DNA of 6,447 nucleotides from Actinomycetes bacterium (GTDB lineage: Bacteria; Actinomycetota; Actinomycetes; JAJYSQ01): contig JAJYSQ010000105.1 in assembly GCA_021793495.1 (NCBI GenBank), positions 1-6,447 on the forward strand. The letters run 5' to 3'. The position numbers were made by a program, and so were the translations under genes. Of this stretch, positions 5,870 to 6,447 are shown piece by piece (the first letter of the stretch is position 1; every line of letters starts with the position of its first letter). The notes under the pieces were generated by a model. That model worked only from the letters and a program-made list of their open reading frames with translations, had not been told where the DNA came from and ran no database searches.

Positions 5870-6447
5870 TCAGGAGCGCAGCCGCTGGTTCTCCGGGTCG
5901 AACACGGCGGTCGCGCCAACCGCCAGGATGGTCGCGCGATGGCGGCGCGCGAGGTACTCCACCTGCAGCCCGGTGCCCGCCGTGGCGTGCTCGATGGGCA
6001 GGTACGCCAGAGCCAGGTAGGCACCGACCGACGGGCCCGGACCGGCGCTGGTGAGGTAGGACGGCCGTCCCAACGAGTCCACCAGCCGACGGCCCTCGGA
6101 GTCGAGTACCGGTTCGTTGCCCGTCGGGTAGCCTGGCTCGCCGCCGGAGATCGGGCGTGGATCCACCGACACGGTGCACATCAGGGCTCGCGGCCCCGCC
6201 GCCAGCTGATCGACCATGGCCTGCCGGCCGATGAACGGCGCGGCCTTGACCTTCACCGGGGCCAGCCCGGCCTCGACCACCGAGTAGTCCTGGTTGAGGT
6301 CGTGGCCGTAGGACCGGTAGCTCTTCTCCAGCCGCGCCGTGGTCCCGTACACCCCCAGGCCCACGGGGCCGACACCGAGAGCCTCACCGGCGCCGATCAG
6401 CTCCTCCCACAGCCGGGGAGCCTGCTCGCTGGGCACGTACAGCTCCC
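5870..6447 (-). CDS. C-terminal GcvT-like domain, probably of a dimethylglycine/sarcosine dehydrogenase-type flavoprotein (5' end outside window)
   Basis: The frame is open to the window edge, so only the last ~192 residues are seen. The first readable residues, ELYVPSEQA, are the hallmark following GE.GWE in the glycine-cleavage T-protein family. Next come VGLGVYGTTARLEKSYRSYG, then a HDL, EAGL and FIGRQAM, and a C-terminal barrel with YLTSAGPGPSVGAYLALAYL and a DPENQRLR ending. The RLEKSYRSYG form fits the GcvT domain of dimethylglycine and sarcosine dehydrogenases, where it transfers the released one-carbon unit to tetrahydrofolate, better than a stand-alone T-protein. Adjacent etfBA supports this, since those flavoenzymes use ETF as acceptor. 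The FAD-binding half would lie beyond 6447 and is not seen. A stand-alone aminomethyltransferase paralogue remains possible. The TGA stop is at 5872-5870. Confidence 0.85.
   Translation of the reverse strand, partial: ELYVPSEQAPRLWEELIGAGEALGVGPVGLGVYGTTARLEKSYRSYGHDLNQDYSVVEAGLAPVKVKAAPFIGRQAMVDQLAAGPRALMCTVSVDPRPISGGEPGYPTGNEPVLDSEGRRLVDSLGRPSYLTSAGPGPSVGAYLALAYLPIEHATAGTGLQVEYLARRHRATILAVGATAVFDPENQRLRS

Noticed and set aside
5064..6179. Minus-strand open frame spanning etfB and the GcvT-domain gene in another frame
   Set aside because: It is Arg/Gly-rich low-information sequence that overlaps two real genes out of frame.

Overview
This is a GC-rich window in which every convincing gene lies on the minus strand. 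It looks like part of a chromosomal operon for uptake and breakdown of choline, glycine betaine and their methylated products. The strong G/C third-position bias, GTG starts, 4-nt start/stop overlaps and protein sequences suggest a high-GC Actinomycetota; I cannot name a genus. All functional calls come from reading motifs by eye, without database searches.

Layout in the direction of transcription (high to low coordinates). (1) 6447-5870: the C-terminal part of a GcvT-like (folate-dependent aminomethyltransferase) domain, cut by the window edge. It is probably the tail of a dimethylglycine or sarcosine dehydrogenase-like flavoprotein. (2) 5779-5012 and 5015-4011: etfB and etfA, the two subunits of an electron transfer flavoprotein, overlapping by ATGA. 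(3) A 142-nt gap (4010-3869) with a plausible promoter, a 20-bp imperfect palindrome in its -35/-10 spacer, and further small symmetric repeats. (4) 3868-2345: a betaine-aldehyde-type aldehyde dehydrogenase with its catalytic residues intact. (5) 2348-1176: a ProV/OpuAA-type ABC ATPase with a 15-bp tandem repeat in its N-terminal extension and a short C-terminal CBS region, overlapping the dehydrogenase by GTGA. (6) 1179-1: a ProW-type permease overlapping the ATPase by ATGA. It stays open to the window edge and starts what looks like a second copy of its own N-terminus.

How the genes fit together (inference): the ProVW transporter imports a quaternary amine, the dehydrogenase turns betaine aldehyde into glycine betaine, and the GcvT-type flavoenzyme demethylates dimethylglycine and/or sarcosine, passing methyl carbon to tetrahydrofolate and electrons to the dedicated ETF. 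Choline oxidase/dehydrogenase, the first betaine demethylase, the substrate-binding protein and any regulator are not in the window. No RNA gene, mobile element, CRISPR array or convincing intrinsic terminator was seen. The pathway itself is known. The less ordinary points are the probable double-length permease, the repeat-bearing ATPase with a reduced CBS region, and the unassigned operator-like sequences before the dehydrogenase gene.
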